From: Datura wrightii
Lineage: Eukaryota; Streptophyta; Magnoliopsida; Solanales; Solanaceae
NCBI GenBank assembly: GCA_035772735.1
Contig: JASDFA010000010.1
Span: 136,403,001 to 136,467,000 of the forward strand
Direction: 5' to 3'
DNA length: 64,000 bases
The position numbers were made by a program, and so were the translations under genes. The notes beneath the pieces were generated by a model, which saw only the letters and a list, made by a program, of their open reading frames with translations, made no database searches and was not told the DNA's origin. Of the stretch, positions 1 through 10,763 are shown piece after piece (positions within the stretch are counted from its first letter, which is position 1; each line of letters begins with the position of its first letter).

Positions 1-1147
1 CCGCCCAGGGTTAATAGCTGTATCGACTCGTCCGCCAGAGGATGAGGATACGTCGCTCCATGAAGTGGCATGCCGTCCCGCAGGGGACGAAGATGGGATG
101 CCAGCTTTCCCCATATTTGTGCCTTGATCGGCCCTTACACACCCCAGTCGAGCGGATACGCCCGGGTGCAGATTTAGGAGTCCTTCGGACTCAGATGCAG
201 TTATAGTCAGGGGCTCAGCGAGCCCAAGTGCATACCCAGGGGACCGGCAGGATGCTTACAGGATTTATAGGAGATGGGATGACCGGGGTAGGGGTATAGA
301 TTCTATGCTGGTTGTACCTCCCGGCTTATGGGGGCCGGGTAAGGTTGGTGTATGCCATGTTAGCTTATGTATGTTATGCCATATTACAGGTACGACTTAC
401 ACCATCAGACAGTTAATCTAGTTCTTTCTATTTCAGCTTCGTCAGTTATGTTATTGATTTCAGATATTTCTTTCAGTTATTGCTTTACATACTCAGTACC
501 AGTGGTACTGACGCCCAGCGGGGCGCTGCATTACTTGCCTACAGGTACCCATAGACAAGCAGGCGATACTACGTGATCCCCATCAGCGGTTGAGTATTCA
601 GCTCCTGTCATCCGGAGACTGAATTCCTGAGATGTAGTTCAGTTCCTTTTGCTGTACAGTACGGGTAGGTCGGGGCCCTGTCCCGATCATTTCTATTGCT
701 ATTCCTAGAGGCTTGCAGTCTGTATATTTTCCTGTGGTCAGTTGAGTCGGTCGTGTGAGGCCGTACAGTTGTTAGCTGGTAGTACTTCTGCTTCTTTTAT
801 GTTGGCCGTGTGGGGCCATAAGTTTGACAGTAGTGGTGACCTTGCCGGTCACGTAGCCTTCTACTATTTTGTTGCTGAGTTGTAAATAACTAGACAGCAT
901 GGTGGCCTTGTCGGCCCGCATAGGTTTCCCTATAGTTGCATGTTCTGGTCAACTGTTATTACAGGTACAGGAGGCTATAGGCCAATGGGCCGGGGGCTGT
1001 GTTTACAGCCGTTATATAGCCCTTTGTTTCCAGAAATGTGAGTTAGAGCCAACCAGGCACCAGATGTGCCTAGGCTTAGTAGTCCAGTAGTTCAGGTCCT
1101 AGTAGGGCACCAGGTGCCAGTCATACCCCCCAAGGCGGGGTGTGACA
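1..1147 (+). mobile_element. T-family Ty3/gypsy LTR, 3' portion
   Basis: The stretch aligns by eye with 34190-35460 and, reversed, with 36067-37215. Shared landmarks are CCAGGGTTAATAG near position 7, a block around GGGGCGCTGCATTACTTGCC near 520, and a terminal segment with GGGCACCAGGTGCCAGTCAT. It ends in the usual TGACA at 1143-1147. Its start lies left of the window. The next base is the first base of an in-frame alanine codon of the pol of element A, so this LTR is best read as inserted in A, with GCATT (1148-1152) as the predicted right target-site duplication; the left copy is outside the window. I cannot tell whether it is a solo LTR or one end of a full element. Confidence 0.8.
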
Positions 1148-3374
1148 GCATTCTTAGGCCATGTGGTGTCTAGCGAAGGCATAAAAGTAGACTCGCAGAA
1201 AATCAAGGCGGTGAAGAATTGGCCCAGACCAGTGAATCCTTCAGATATTCAGAGTTTCTTGGGCTTAGCAGGCTACAATCGAAGATTTTTTGAGGGTTTC
1301 TTAGCCATTGCACCACCTTTGACTAAGTTGACCCAAAAGAAGGTGAAGTTTCAGTGGTTGGAGGCTTGTGAGAAAAGTTTCCAAGAGTTGAAGGCTCGAC
1401 TTACCTCAGCACCAATATTGACCCTTCCCGAGGGTAACGATAGTTTTGTGGTGTATTGTGATGCTTCCAGAGTTGGACTTGGGTGTGTGATGATGCAGTG
1501 TGGGAGGATGATAGCTTATGCCTCTCGACAGTTGAAAGTGCATGAAAAGAATTATCCAACCCACGATCTTGAATTGGCCGCAGTGGTGTTCGCATGAAGA
1601 TATGGCGGCATTACTTGTATGGTGTCCACATGGATGTATTTTCGAACCACAAGAGTTTGTAGTAGGTGTTCACACATAAATATCTAAATGTTCGGCAAAG
1701 GAGGTGGTTGGAGTTACTTAAGGATTATGACATGAGTGTCCTTTACCACCCGGGCAAGGCTAATGTGGTTGCGGATGCGCTTAGTAGACTCTCAATGGAG
1801 AGTGTGTACCATGTGGATGAAGGGAAGAAGGAATTGGTGAAATATGTTCACCAGCATGCAAGGCTGGGAGTTAGACTGATCGATTCGATCAATGGCAGTG
1901 TTGTTATGCATAACAGGTCGGAATCATCCTTGGTAGTTGATGTTAAATCTAGGCAAGATGAGGATCCAAAATTGAGGAAGCTAAAGGAGGCAGTGCGGAC
2001 AGAAAGTGGAGGTTTCCTCCCAAGGGGGAGATGGTGTGCTACGATACTAGGGCCGACTATGTGTTCTGGACTTTGATAATTTGAGAGTTCGGATATTGCA
2101 TGAGGCACATGGTACCACATATTCTAATTTTTCAGGATCCACGAAAATGTATAGGGATTTGCAAGAAATCTATTTGTGGGATGGTATGAAAAGGGATATT
2201 GCAGAGTTCGTGGCATAATGTCCAAACTGTCAGCAAGTAAAAGCCGAGCATCAAAGACCGGGAGGTGTACTTCAGGATATTGCCATCCCCACTTGGAAGT
2301 GGGGAGAAATAAATATGGACTTCATTACAGGTCTACCCCGTACTCGCCGGTAATATAACTCCATTTGGGTTGTGGTGGATAGGTTGACCAAGGCTGCACA
2401 CTTCTTACTAGTCAAGAACACGGATTTAGCAGACTATTATGCTAAGTTGTATATCCGGGAGTTGGTTCGGATTCATGGAGTGCCCTTGTCTATTATTTCA
2501 GACCGAGGTACTTAGTTTACTTCTCAATTCTGGAGTTCATTTCAAAAGGGGCTCGGGACTCAGGTTAACCTAAGCACAGGTTTCCACCCCCCAGACGGAC
2601 GACCAAGCAGAACAGACCATTTAGAATCTTGAGGATATATTGAGAGCATGTCTGATGGATTTCAAAGGTATTTGGGATGATCACTTGCCCTTGATCGAGT
2701 TTGCTTATAATAATAGTTACCACTCTAGTATCCAGATGGCACCATTCGAGGCCCTCTACGGGCGAAGGTGTAGATTTCCCATTGGATGGTTCGAGGTTGG
2801 AGAGGTAGCCATGATAGGTCCAGACACTGTTCATGAGGCGATGGTGAAGGTTCAATTAATAAGGGACCGGTTGAAAATCACTCAGAGTCGTCAGAAATCG
2901 TATTCTGATGTGAGGAGAAGAGGTTTGGAGTTTGATGTAGACGACTGGGTGTTTCTAAAGGTATCTCCCATGAAGGGAGTCATGCGGTTTAAAAAGAAAG
3001 GTAAACTTAGTCCCTGCTATGTTGGTCCATACCAGGTTGTGAGAAGAGTTGGTAAGGTGGCGTATGAGTTGGACTTGCCTTCAGAATTAGCTACAGTTCA
3101 TCTCGTGTTCCATGTATCGCTTTTGAAGAAGTGCTTGGATGATTCAACCTTGGTGGTTCCGATAGACAGCGTTGGTGTGAAAGACAGCCTCAGTTATGAA
3201 GAAATTTCAGTTGAAATTTTGGATCGATAAGTTCAGAGGCTAAGGAACAAAGAGGTAGCTTCAGTTAAGGTTTTATGGAGGAATCAACATGTTGAAGGAT
3301 CTACGTGGGAGGCTGAAGCGGATATGATGGCTAAATACCCCCATTTGTTCCCTACCGGCTCAATTTTAGTTTGA
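1148..3374 (+). pseudogene. Tekay-type pol, 3' half: RNase H, integrase, chromodomain-like tail (element A)
   Basis: This is the rear of a Ty3/gypsy polyprotein that copied retroelement RNA to DNA and integrated it in the nucleus. The first part (1148-1597) matches the RT-RNase H connection (AFLGHVVSSEG, then SFLGLAGY-RRF) and the start of RNase H (VYCDAS, RQLKVHEKNYPTHDLELAAV). RNase H continues in another frame from 1666 (YHPGKANVVADALSR). Integrase follows with a CPNCQQVK zinc-finger half near 2220, the first catalytic Asp in MDFITGLP near 2315 and the second in SDRGT near 2500. The C-terminal domain is at 2640-3230 and a chromodomain-like segment (KVLWRNQHVEGSTWE) ends at 3372-3374. Frameshifts lie near 1597 and 2590, and in-frame stops near 2216, 2351 and 2514. 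It belongs with the L-family LTR that follows. Confidence 0.9.
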
Positions 3375-3650
3375 GGTATCAAATTTTTGCCCTAAACCTC
3401 TATTCAGTTTTTCATGTTCTATGCATGAGAATAAGTTTGTTTTATTATATGAAATATGTATGTGATGTCTAAACTCAGACCAGCTATGTGGTTCTCTTCG
3501 AGAGTAGTCATTCCGTCAGTTTTCGACTTGAAAATCAATGATTAGCATCTATTTATATATTGTGATTGTTGTTTCTGGGTTTTCTGCTTGTTTATGGGTT
3601 TTCTGCTTGTTTCTAACATTCGAGGATGAATGTTCCCAAGAGGAAGATTT
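3375..3650 (+). other. 3' untranslated region and polypurine tract of element A
   Basis: This is the non-coding stretch between the pol stop and the LTR. It ends with CATTCGAGGATGAATGTTCC and a purine-rich run (AAGAGGAAGATTT, 3638-3650) directly before the TG of the LTR. That is the expected position of the plus-strand primer. The ATTCGAGGA-GAATGTTCC block also precedes the T1 LTR (reversed, near 50690-50715) and the D LTR (reversed, near 62760-62790). Confidence 0.8.
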
Positions 3651-6216
3651 TGTTATACCTCGGGAATTCGAGGGTCAGACCCGGAAGTGAATTAGGAGAA
3701 AACTGGAAAAAAATGTTGCAGGTTGCATAACGGGTCACTTGACGACTCGTGAGGAGGCATAACGAGTTGTCAGATGGCTCGTTGGGAAGGCCTAAGATGT
3801 TGATGGATTCGAAGTCCTGACGGGGGATGTAATGACTCATGCTCAGTCACCACGAGTCGTCAGGTCAATCATTGGTTGGTTCTAAGGAGAGTTAGCAAGG
3901 CTTATCCAGTGTAACTAATGGGTGGCACCCGACGAGTCGTCGTCAGTCCTAACGACCCGTTAGGTTAGCAATTTCCAAGCCAGAGGAAATTTCTTGAATG
4001 ATGAGGTAGTGTACTTGACATGTGCACCAACGGATCGTGAGCCGAAGTAACGAGTCGTCAGGTCATCTGTTAGGACCCCCTGAGAGTTATTTTCAACGAT
4101 TTCAGTAAGGGCTTTTCCGTAATTCCTAAGTTGTAAGGGCCTATACTATGTTGTTTTGAGCTCGTAATAGAGGGTTTTAAGCTGAGATAAACCTATCTAG
4201 GCCATTTTCTTCATGCATGCAAGGGTGAGAACTTGAAGGGGAGAAAGTGAGGAGAAATTCAAGGATTTCAACGGAAATCTCAGCTGGGTAATTAGGAAGA
4301 GATAAGATTCTTCAAATCCTTGGTATGTAAGGCTATGAGTGGGTGTTTTCTTCCATACCCATGCCCATTCCCTATTAATTTATGATTAATATGTGATGAT
4401 CAAGTATGGGTTTTCATTCAAATTGCATGATTCTTACATTTCTATTCATGGGTATGATTAATTGAGTTGATATTGATGATTTATTGAGCTTGGGCAGATT
4501 CTCACTTAATTTCTCTTACAAAAATTATTTTCTAAAACTTTGAATCTAAAACTCCCATGTATGGGGAGTTTCTTATATGATGTGATGATGATGGAGTAGA
4601 TGATGAAAAGTATGTTTTTGACCTTACCCATGATTTTGATGATGTTGTTTAAGAAGATTAAATAGACCCATGTATAGTGAAGCTTTGGGTAATGCCTAAT
4701 TTTGAGTAAAATTGATGATTTTTGAGAATTGACTATATTATTTTGTGTTGGAGTGAAATCTCCCAAATTAAAATGTTTTAAAATGATTCGAATGGGTTCA
4801 AGTATGATAAGGTTTTGGGTAAGGCCCTCATGTTGATGATAATGAAGTGATAATTCTAAAGTAGCCTTACCACATGATTTTGGAGTGAAGCCTCCCACTA
4901 TTCTTGAGCTTGTGGTATGTTTCATCGTAAAGCTTCTCATATGCATGAATTCATAATTGAGATGTATGTTGGCATTAAGCTTCATTTCACATGATGTTGA
5001 GTTTAAGTATGATTCTATTCTAAGCTTTGTCGATACGACATTGTTGAGCGTCATATTTATATGATGTCTAATGCATGCATGATTTCAAAATGAGCTTTGT
5101 CAATAGACAATGTTGAGATTCATTTCATACGATGTTGAGTTTATGCATGACTTCATGTTGAGCTTTGTCACTAGATGATATTGAGCTTCGTATTTATATG
5201 ATATTAGAGCATTGCATGTTTTGGGAGAAGAGTTTAGCATTGAGCGGGCTAAGGGTCGATTACCCTATGCCCCAGAACTACGCGTCAATGTAGGATTGGT
5301 TCTATTATATTATTGAGACCTCCCTTGTGAGCTATCCTCGGCCCGATTGGCCCTTTGAGCTTGATATCGATATCATGGCATCGTCCATCGCTCTGGCAAG
5401 GTTATGGACGACTCTACGCACTTGAGTGCAATAGGTTGGACCACATAAGCTCTATCGTTGTATGTCGGTTAAGTGATTGAGTCTCCCATTGTCTATATCA
5501 TTTGAATTTGCACATTCATTACTCGTGATGATTATTTATGCATGCATGTTGCGAAAGAAAGGTTTGACTCATTGTTTAGCTTTTGATATAAATGTTATGA
5601 TTTAGCTTTGAGTGATTCGAATCAGTCATGATGTTGTAAAGCCATGCATGAGCATGTTATGATAAAGTTCTATTTCAGAATTAATGCATGTGTCCTTCCA
5701 CTTACTCTCAAAGTTTATTATATATATGTATGATTGGAATTAGCTGATTTTATTATCAAAGCAGTTTTACTTACCTTGCATACTCGGTACATTCCACGTA
5801 CTGACCACATATCTCCTATGCTACATCATTTCATGATGCAGGACCAGGTTCTCAGGTTCAGCCCCGTTCGTACCTACCTATTAGAGTTATCATTTTCTTT
5901 GCTTAGTGAGTCCTCATCCTACGAGGACTAGACTTTCAGTTATTTTGAGCATACTTTCAGTTTCAGTATTTTTGAGCTAGTTGGGGGTGTTGTCCCATCA
6001 GCTCATCCAGATTAGAGGCTATTCAGACTTAGATATGTAATCAGGTCAGATGTTTATTCTATTATTATGCTAAGTTAGGCTTCCGCTGAGTTATATTTAT
6101 GTTTCCTTTATGTTTATTGAATGAGTTAGTGAACGCTTATGCCATGGGTTGACTTGGGGTCTCTCAGGGTCCTTTCTCCCGTGTCTACGATCCGGATCTC
6201 CTCTCGGGTCATGACA
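3651..6216 (+). mobile_element. L-family LTR, 3' LTR of element A
   Basis: It starts TGTTATACCTCGGG directly after the polypurine tract and ends GGGTCATGACA at 6216, giving 2566 bp. It is homologous to the LTRs at 28532-35690, 56654-58924 and 60681-62753 (reverse). The U3 part at about 3720-4080 is crowded with variants of the near-palindrome ACGAGTCGT. A block around TTCCACGTACTGACCACAT at about 5790 is shared by all four copies. The five bases after it (TATGT, 6217-6221) begin T-family LTR sequence, so A was inserted in the T1 5' LTR. The uninterrupted site is visible in the T1 3' LTR near 36405-36420, reversed. The long open frame on the minus strand here has no recognisable domain. Confidence 0.88.
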
Positions 6217-6576
6217 TATGTGTTTTAGTTTACGTGTTGACTATGTGGGGCCTTGTTTAGCTGTCAATAGTGGCCTTGTCGGCCATAGTTTAGCTTAGCA
6301 CTGGGTTTACCCTTCAATCATGAATAGATATCATGGTGGTCTTGTTGGCCTGCATAGGATTCCCTGTTGTTGCCTATTTCTGGTTAGCTTTTTTTCCTTT
6401 ACAGGTGGCTATAAGGCATTGTCAGTTGGAGGTTGTATTTACAACCGAGATATAGCCCGTTGTTTCCTTGATTTAGGGAGTAAGCCTGCACCAGGAGTGC
6501 ACAGGCCTAGTTAAGTTAGATTAGATTATAGTGGGGCACCATGTGCCAGTCATGCCTCCCTAGGTGGGGCATGACA
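6217..6576 (+). mobile_element. T1 5' LTR, last 360 bp
   Basis: The sequence resumes as T-family LTR after insertion of A and matches the reverse complement of 36067-36430, including the TGCACCAGGAGTGCACAGG and GGCACCATGTGCCAGTCATG blocks. It ends GGGGCATGACA at 6576. A primer-binding site follows four bases later, which makes this a true 5' LTR end. The rest of this LTR lies left of the window. Confidence 0.88.
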
Positions 6577-6580
6577 AACT

Positions 6581-6591
6581 TGGTATCAGAG
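6581..6591 (+). other. Primer-binding site of T1 (tRNA-iMet type)
   Basis: TGGTATCAGAG lies four bases after the LTR end. This is the standard plant sequence complementary to the 3' end of initiator tRNA-Met, used to prime minus-strand synthesis in Tekay/Del-type elements. It is a primer site, not a tRNA gene. Confidence 0.92.
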
Positions 6592-6789
6592 AAGATCGTA
6601 ACCCATAGAGTCTGCAAGCCGTGCTAAGTAGAGTCTTGTCTATGGATGTGTTGTGCACCACATTCTATAGGCAGAAGGCTGCGATGCATGATAGGATGGT
6701 TACTATTTATTCTTATCCAGTCGTGCTATAGAGTTGTACAGTACAGGGTTGAGTCCTTAAGCTTACCATATTCTTTTGTCTACAGAGAA

Positions 6790-8215
6790 ATGGCAGACCC
6801 GCGACACACCACGACTGGTAGGAGATTGGACGTTGCAGCAGGGGAAGGCACTAGCAGGGTGCCTCAGTCAGAGTCGGCCCGATCTGAGGGTGACAGGGAA
6901 GCTTCAACTCGGTCTCCCTAGCACTCTCCACCACGCCAGAAGCCGCTCGGAGCAGCAATATGATGGCACCACCTCCAGTAGTCTCTATACCGATACCATC
7001 GTATTAGGAGGTTAGGAGTGTTGTTGTTATGCTAGCTCAGATGATGGTTGTACAGCGTCAGCCAGTGGAACCCACAGTTGTAGAGTCCTCAGGAGGACCT
7101 GGTAGTTTGAGGATCCGGGAGTTTCTAGCACTAAGTCCCCCGCAGTTCACAGGGATGGATCGAGCGGAAGACCCTCAGGATTTCTTTAATTAAATGCAGC
7201 GGATTTTCAGGGTGATGCATGCCACAACTGCAGAGTTGGTTGAGTTAGCGGTATTCCGGCCATGGGACATCGCAGTACTGTGGTACGAGAGTTGGGAGAG
7301 GTCCCAAGGGAGAGGTTTTTCCCCTCCGACTTGGCCCAGCTTTCCAGAGGCTTTTCTGGATCACTACCTTCCATGGGAAATTCGACAGGCCCGAGTTGAT
7401 TAGTTTCTACATTTAGAGCATGGGTCGATGAGTGTTCGGGAGTATGCTATGAGGTTCGACTCCTTGGCTCGATATGCACCATCTTTTGTAGATACCATGC
7501 CGACTAGGGTGCACCGATTTATTATGGGGCTGAATCCAGAATATGTGGAGACTTGTATTATGGCCACGAGAGGACATGGATATTGCCCGTGTTCAAGCTT
7601 TTGCTCAGAATATTGAAGGGATCAGACAGCGGCAACAGGAGATAAGAAGGGCAAATCAGGAGCAGCACCGCTGGGCCAGACCTAGTGACATGCAGGTGGA
7701 GTCCCAGGGTGGACCCAGGCCATGATTTTCAAACAGACCACCTAGACCCCCACCCCAACAACAGTAGTAGGGGAGTGGACCTGGTCATTAGGGGCAGTTA
7801 GGGCCCAACAAGAGCTCACGATCAGTAGGTTCACAACAGTAGAGAGGAGCGGAGCAGAGTAGATTCACCGTGCCACTTTGCCCTATATGCAGTCGGCGTC
7901 ACTCTGGGGCATGCAGGTATGGTTCCATGGCATGTTATACCTGTGGACAGGAGGGTCATTAGACGAGAGATTGTCCAGCCAAGGTCAGAGTGATTGGGAC
8001 CGACAGGATAGATCTTTAGTAGGGTCATGTGCCCCAGCTCCTTCAATAGGGCGTAGACCCTCAACTCCAGCTGACAAAGGCCGAGGTAGATCAGGGGCCT
8101 CTAGCTCAAGTATCGGTCTTGATCGTACTTATGCTTTACAGGGACGACAGGAGTCAGAGTTGTCGTCGGATGTGTTGACAGGTATGCTGGACATTTCTCT
8201 AATTCTGTTTATGTA
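6790..8215 (+). pseudogene. T1 gag (Tekay-type capsid and nucleocapsid)
   Basis: Gag packages the element RNA into cytoplasmic virus-like particles. The likely start is the ATG at 6790 (MADPRHTTTGRR), 214 bp after the LTR. The N-terminus is polar and low-complexity. The capsid-type core follows (FLALSPPQFTGMDRAEDPQ near 7120, then the SVREYAMRFDSLARYAPS stretch near 7430). The nucleocapsid keeps a CCHC knuckle at 7933-7974 (CYTC, GH, DC spacing C-X2-C-X4-H-X4-C), although a TAG lies inside it directly after the histidine. At least four frame changes and several stops break it. Protease follows directly in another frame. Confidence 0.88.
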
Positions 8216-8442
8216 TTGATAGATCCAGGATCCACCTTGTCTTATGCTACACCATTAGTAGCCCGAAAGTTCGGTATTACGCCAGAATTTCTTCAGCAAT
8301 TTTTTTCAGTATCTACACCTGTTGGTGACTCTATTATAGCTAAGAGGGTCTACCGAGGATGCACGATAGAGGTTGCTGGTCGTCAAACTTTAGCAGATTC
8401 GATAGAACTAGAAATGATTGACTTTGATGCAATTATGGGTCT
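8216..8442 (+). pseudogene. T1 aspartic protease, N-terminal part, cut by inversion
   Basis: The retropepsin of T1 would process the Gag-Pol polyprotein. The active-site region reads LIDPGSTLSYAT (DPGS where DSGA is common) near 8216. The domain continues through FGITPEF and VYRGCTIEV to the conserved DFDAIMG near 8421-8440, where Tekay-type sequence stops in the middle of the motif that should continue as MDWL. The missing continuation starts on the minus strand at 54052. See the inversion finding. Confidence 0.88.
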
Positions 8443-8447
8443 TGGCT
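8438..8447. other. Left inversion junction (T1 protease / F protease)
   Basis: Tekay-type protease (DFDAIMG) passes straight into Athila-type protease (LAVFKKLGLG, in another frame) within about ten bases around GGTCTTGG. Both families have known continuations, and both continuations meet at 54052/54053 in the opposite order. Roughly 9-12 bases of T1 and about 3 of F seem to be missing at the join; this is estimated from the expected protein sequence. Confidence 0.85.
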
Positions 8448-8810
8448 GTATTCAAGAAGTTAGGATTGGGAACTCCTACACCGACCAACATGCGGCTACT
8501 GATGGCCGACAGAACAGTTAAGAACCCGGTGGGCATCCTGATCGATGTGCTTTTCAAGGTAGATAAATTTATATACCCCGTAGACTTCGTGATTTTGGAT
8601 TGCGAGGTTGATTATGAGGTCCCCATCATTTTGGGGCAACCATTCCTTGTGACCGGGAGAGCTCTAGTAGATGTAGAAGATGGCCTGTTGAAGTTTAGGC
8701 TAAATCAAGAGGAGGTCACATTCAACATCTGCAAGACAATGAAGCAACCCAAGGAATTTAGTGTGATCTCAATACTGGAGGATGAGTATGAATCACTTGA
8801 CGAATTCTAA
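8443..8810 (+). pseudogene. F aspartic protease, C-terminal part (Athila-type gag-PR end)
   Basis: The segment is Athila-type protease from just after the active site: VFKKLGLGTPTPTNMRL, then LLMADRTVKNPVG, FVILDCEVDYEVPIILGQPF and a tail ending YESLDEF with TAA at 8808-8810. It parallels E1 (41509 onward) and E2 (13830 onward). Unlike E1, no reverse transcriptase follows: the ORF simply ends, and the post-stop hairpins begin 48 nt later. F was therefore a pol-less element by the time of the inversion. The N-terminal half is on the minus strand at 54053 and above. This 368-bp piece has no internal stop. Confidence 0.88.
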
Positions 8811-8857
8811 GTAGTCAAGAGATTTGCGTTGTGCCGCAATGTTAAATCAGGCACTTT

Positions 8858-8873
8858 TTGGGAGGCAACCCAA
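8858..8873 (+). promoter_or_regulatory. Post-stop hairpin, F copy 1
   Basis: TTGGG-AGGCAA-CCCAA forms a 5-bp stem with the AGGCAA loop. It is preceded by GTTAAATCAGGC and starts 48 nt after the F gag-PR stop. A second copy follows at 8942. The same context and loop occur after the E2 and E1 stops. Confidence 0.75.
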
Positions 8874-8941
8874 GTGGTGAACTGGTGAAGTCTGAGTAAC
8901 CAGCCTACCTACGTCATGCCGTGATGTTAAATCAAGCGCTT

Positions 8942-8959
8942 CTTGGGAGGCAACCCAAG
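8942..8959 (+). promoter_or_regulatory. Post-stop hairpin, F copy 2
   Basis: CTTGGG-AGGCAA-CCCAAG is a perfect 6-bp stem with the same 6-nt loop, preceded by GTTAAATCAAGCGCT. It is a degenerate tandem duplicate of the copy at 8858, about 85 bp downstream, and is unique to F among the three families here. Confidence 0.75.
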
Positions 8960-9027
8960 TTATTAAACTAATGTGTGCTCAGTCTGCAGGGAAAATTGAA
9001 AATAGAAGGCTGAAACATCAGTTGCTA

Positions 9028-9345
9028 TGGCTCTTAGTACGACCCGTAATGAGATCCTACGAGCTGTAGCAGCAGTCATGGTGAGGTTCGGAACAAAAAG
9101 ATTCCAAGCCCTAACTTACGAGTCATCCAACGAATCGTATCTCAATGGTACGAGTCGTAGGATGTATTTGTAGGTCGTGAGGTAAGTTTTCTTTAACAAG
9201 TTGCCCACGAGTCAAAGGGATGAGCCATAGGATCTTCCTACGACTCGTGGTACGAGTCGTGACGAGTTAAAATTAGCATTAATACCTGACTTGGCCCAAA
9301 TTGTTTTATAAATTTGCCCTTACCTATTTAAACTTCCTAAACCCA
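9028..9345 (+). promoter_or_regulatory. Putative internal promoter of F ORF3
   Basis: The segment carries many copies of ACGAGTCGT-like near-palindromes. These include facing arms ACGACTCGT (9240-9248) and ACGAGTCGT (9252-9260). A TATA-like TATAAAT stands near 9307 and TATTTAAAC near 9328, then an AC/pyrimidine-rich leader. The same motif fills U3 of the F LTR (about 23470-23885) before its TATATAAATA box. Position and parallel structure suggest separate transcription of ORF3. Promoter activity is inferred, not shown. Confidence 0.55.
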
Positions 9346-9496
9346 TTCTCCCACACTCAAACATTCAAACACACGACTCCACTCCACTTCCCCTACCCGT
9401 AACCCAACAACAACAAAAAATCAAGCAAATTTTTTGCTCGACTAAAGCTTAGAAAACCTTAGGACTATCAGCTATCATTTATGAAGCATCAATCAA
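9346..9496 (+). other. Putative leader exon of F ORF3
   Basis: This is an AC-rich stretch without guanine-rich or coding character (CAACAACAACAAAAAATC near 9409), typical of plant 5' leaders. It ends at a good donor, CAA|GTAAGTGTG, at 9496/9497. It corresponds in position to 45463-45597 of E1. Confidence 0.45.
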
Positions 9497-10432
9497 GTAA
9501 GTGTGCGGTGTTAAAAATTGTTAAAAAGTCACATATTGAGCTTGAAGGTGTCAAAACCCCTGTGAGTTGGTCACTTGACTTGAAATTTGATGTTGACAAT
9601 AGATAATGATCAGGGTGTTGTTACTGTGCTTCTTCGACCAAAAGAGCTACTAATTCTAGATGAATTGAGTTTTTAAAAATAAATGAGTTACGTGTAGTGG
9701 GTTAAGAAAGGGAAAGATTGGGATTGAGTTAAATTGAGTGGTTGATTTGGTTATACCTGGGGGAAATTTGAGTACCCTAAAAATTGGAAAAAAGAGTCCT
9801 TGCAAAAACTGAGAAAATAAAATTTGAAGTGCTACGAGGAATAGTACAGACCATAGGATGGCAGTATACTGAGCACTTGTGCCACCAATCTGAACGTAGT
9901 TGTGTAAAAATGTCCTTCCTACGACTTGTGGAATCGACCTATGGGTCGTACCATGAGTCGTGGAAAAATTCAGAACAGCATAAAAGAAGGGCTTCATCAG
10001 ACGACTCGTAGTACGGAGTGTACCCTTGTGGTATGAGTCATACATGCGAGTCGTACTGAAAACTAATGCAATTCTGGGACTTTCCACAGGTCGTACCTTC
10101 ATGGTACGATTCATAGTGGTGACCCATGATGAAATTCATAACATTTTATTTCTAATTCTTCTTTTCAAAAATAGATTGCTAACTGATCACGGGAAAAATA
10201 GCATGCCCGAGATATGCTTTATACCTTAATGTAGTCTTGTTTATCTAAGTTATTTTACATACTTTCATGTGATTTTATATAAATGTGAATATATGTGCTA
10301 ACCAACATGATTAGTCCTTGTTTTGTAGGTTAATAATGCATGTGAGGAACTAATTCACAAGTTGATGAATAGCAAGGAATGGAGTGGAAGCAAGTGGCGA
10401 AAGTCGGCAAGGAGCATGCCTTGGCAAGGCTG

Positions 10433-10498
10433 GCCGCGCCAGGCAGCGTGCCACGCTGTGCGTGTGCCGCGCCAGGCAGCGTGCCACGCTGTGCGTGT
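10433..10498 (+). repeat. 33-bp tandem duplication in E2 5' LTR
   Basis: Two consecutive 33-bp copies start GCCGCGCCAGGCAGCGTG. The 3' LTR has one copy near 16630. Since both LTRs are copied from one template, the change arose after insertion, either as gain here or loss there. The unit contains the GTGCCACGCTG motif of this U3. Confidence 0.9.
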
Positions 10499-10725
10499 GC
10501 CGCGCCCAGCACCGTGCCACGCCCTTGCCAAGCGCACGAGAAAAGGCAGCAAACGGCAGCAGCAGGCAGTAAACTAGAGCGCCAGCTCCGTGCCACGCTA
10601 GGCCAGCTGCGCGACAGTAGCATGCCAACGCGCTGCATGAGCAGCGTGCCACGTTGGCCAGCAGGGTGACCCTCGGCAGCTTGGAAAACTGAGGCACTTT
10701 CCAGAGAGCTTTCGCGTTGCCTCCA

Positions 10726-10763
10726 TGTCACGGAGGCAATGCTCCGCGATACACTCCGTGACA
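10726..10763 (+). promoter_or_regulatory. U3 inverted repeat upstream of TATA in E2 5' LTR
   Basis: TGTCACGGAG (10726-10735) and CTCCGTGACA (10754-10763) are perfect inverse complements with an 18-nt loop containing GCTCCGCGATACA. The TATA box starts 46 bp further on. Equivalent arms occur in E1, E1-like, solo and T-family LTRs and in the E1 internal promoter. Confidence 0.65.

Noticed and set aside
4506..5054. 182-residue open frame on the minus strand
   Set aside because: It lies antisense in an AT-rich LTR, has no recognisable domain and shows biased composition.
3651..6576. One 2.9-kb LTR shared by two tandem elements (3' LTR of A and 5' LTR of T1)
   Set aside because: L-family sequence ends cleanly with TGACA at 6216 and T-family LTR sequence follows. 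The uninterrupted T-family site is visible in the T1 3' LTR, so A is simply nested in T1.
6581..6591. tRNA-like match near the LTR end
   Set aside because: Only the primer-binding complement of the tRNA 3' end is present; there is no cloverleaf. The same applies at 11819, 39488 and 56231.
8438..8447. Chimeric assembly as the main explanation of the protease junctions
   Set aside because: It cannot be excluded without reads, but the joined sequences share no similarity, the two junctions are reciprocal, and three elements are restored by one inversion.
9028..9270. Satellite DNA made of ACGAGTCGT
   Set aside because: Spacing is irregular and the intervening sequence is not repeated; it is a motif cluster, not a tandem array. 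For the same reason no CRISPR-like array is called anywhere.
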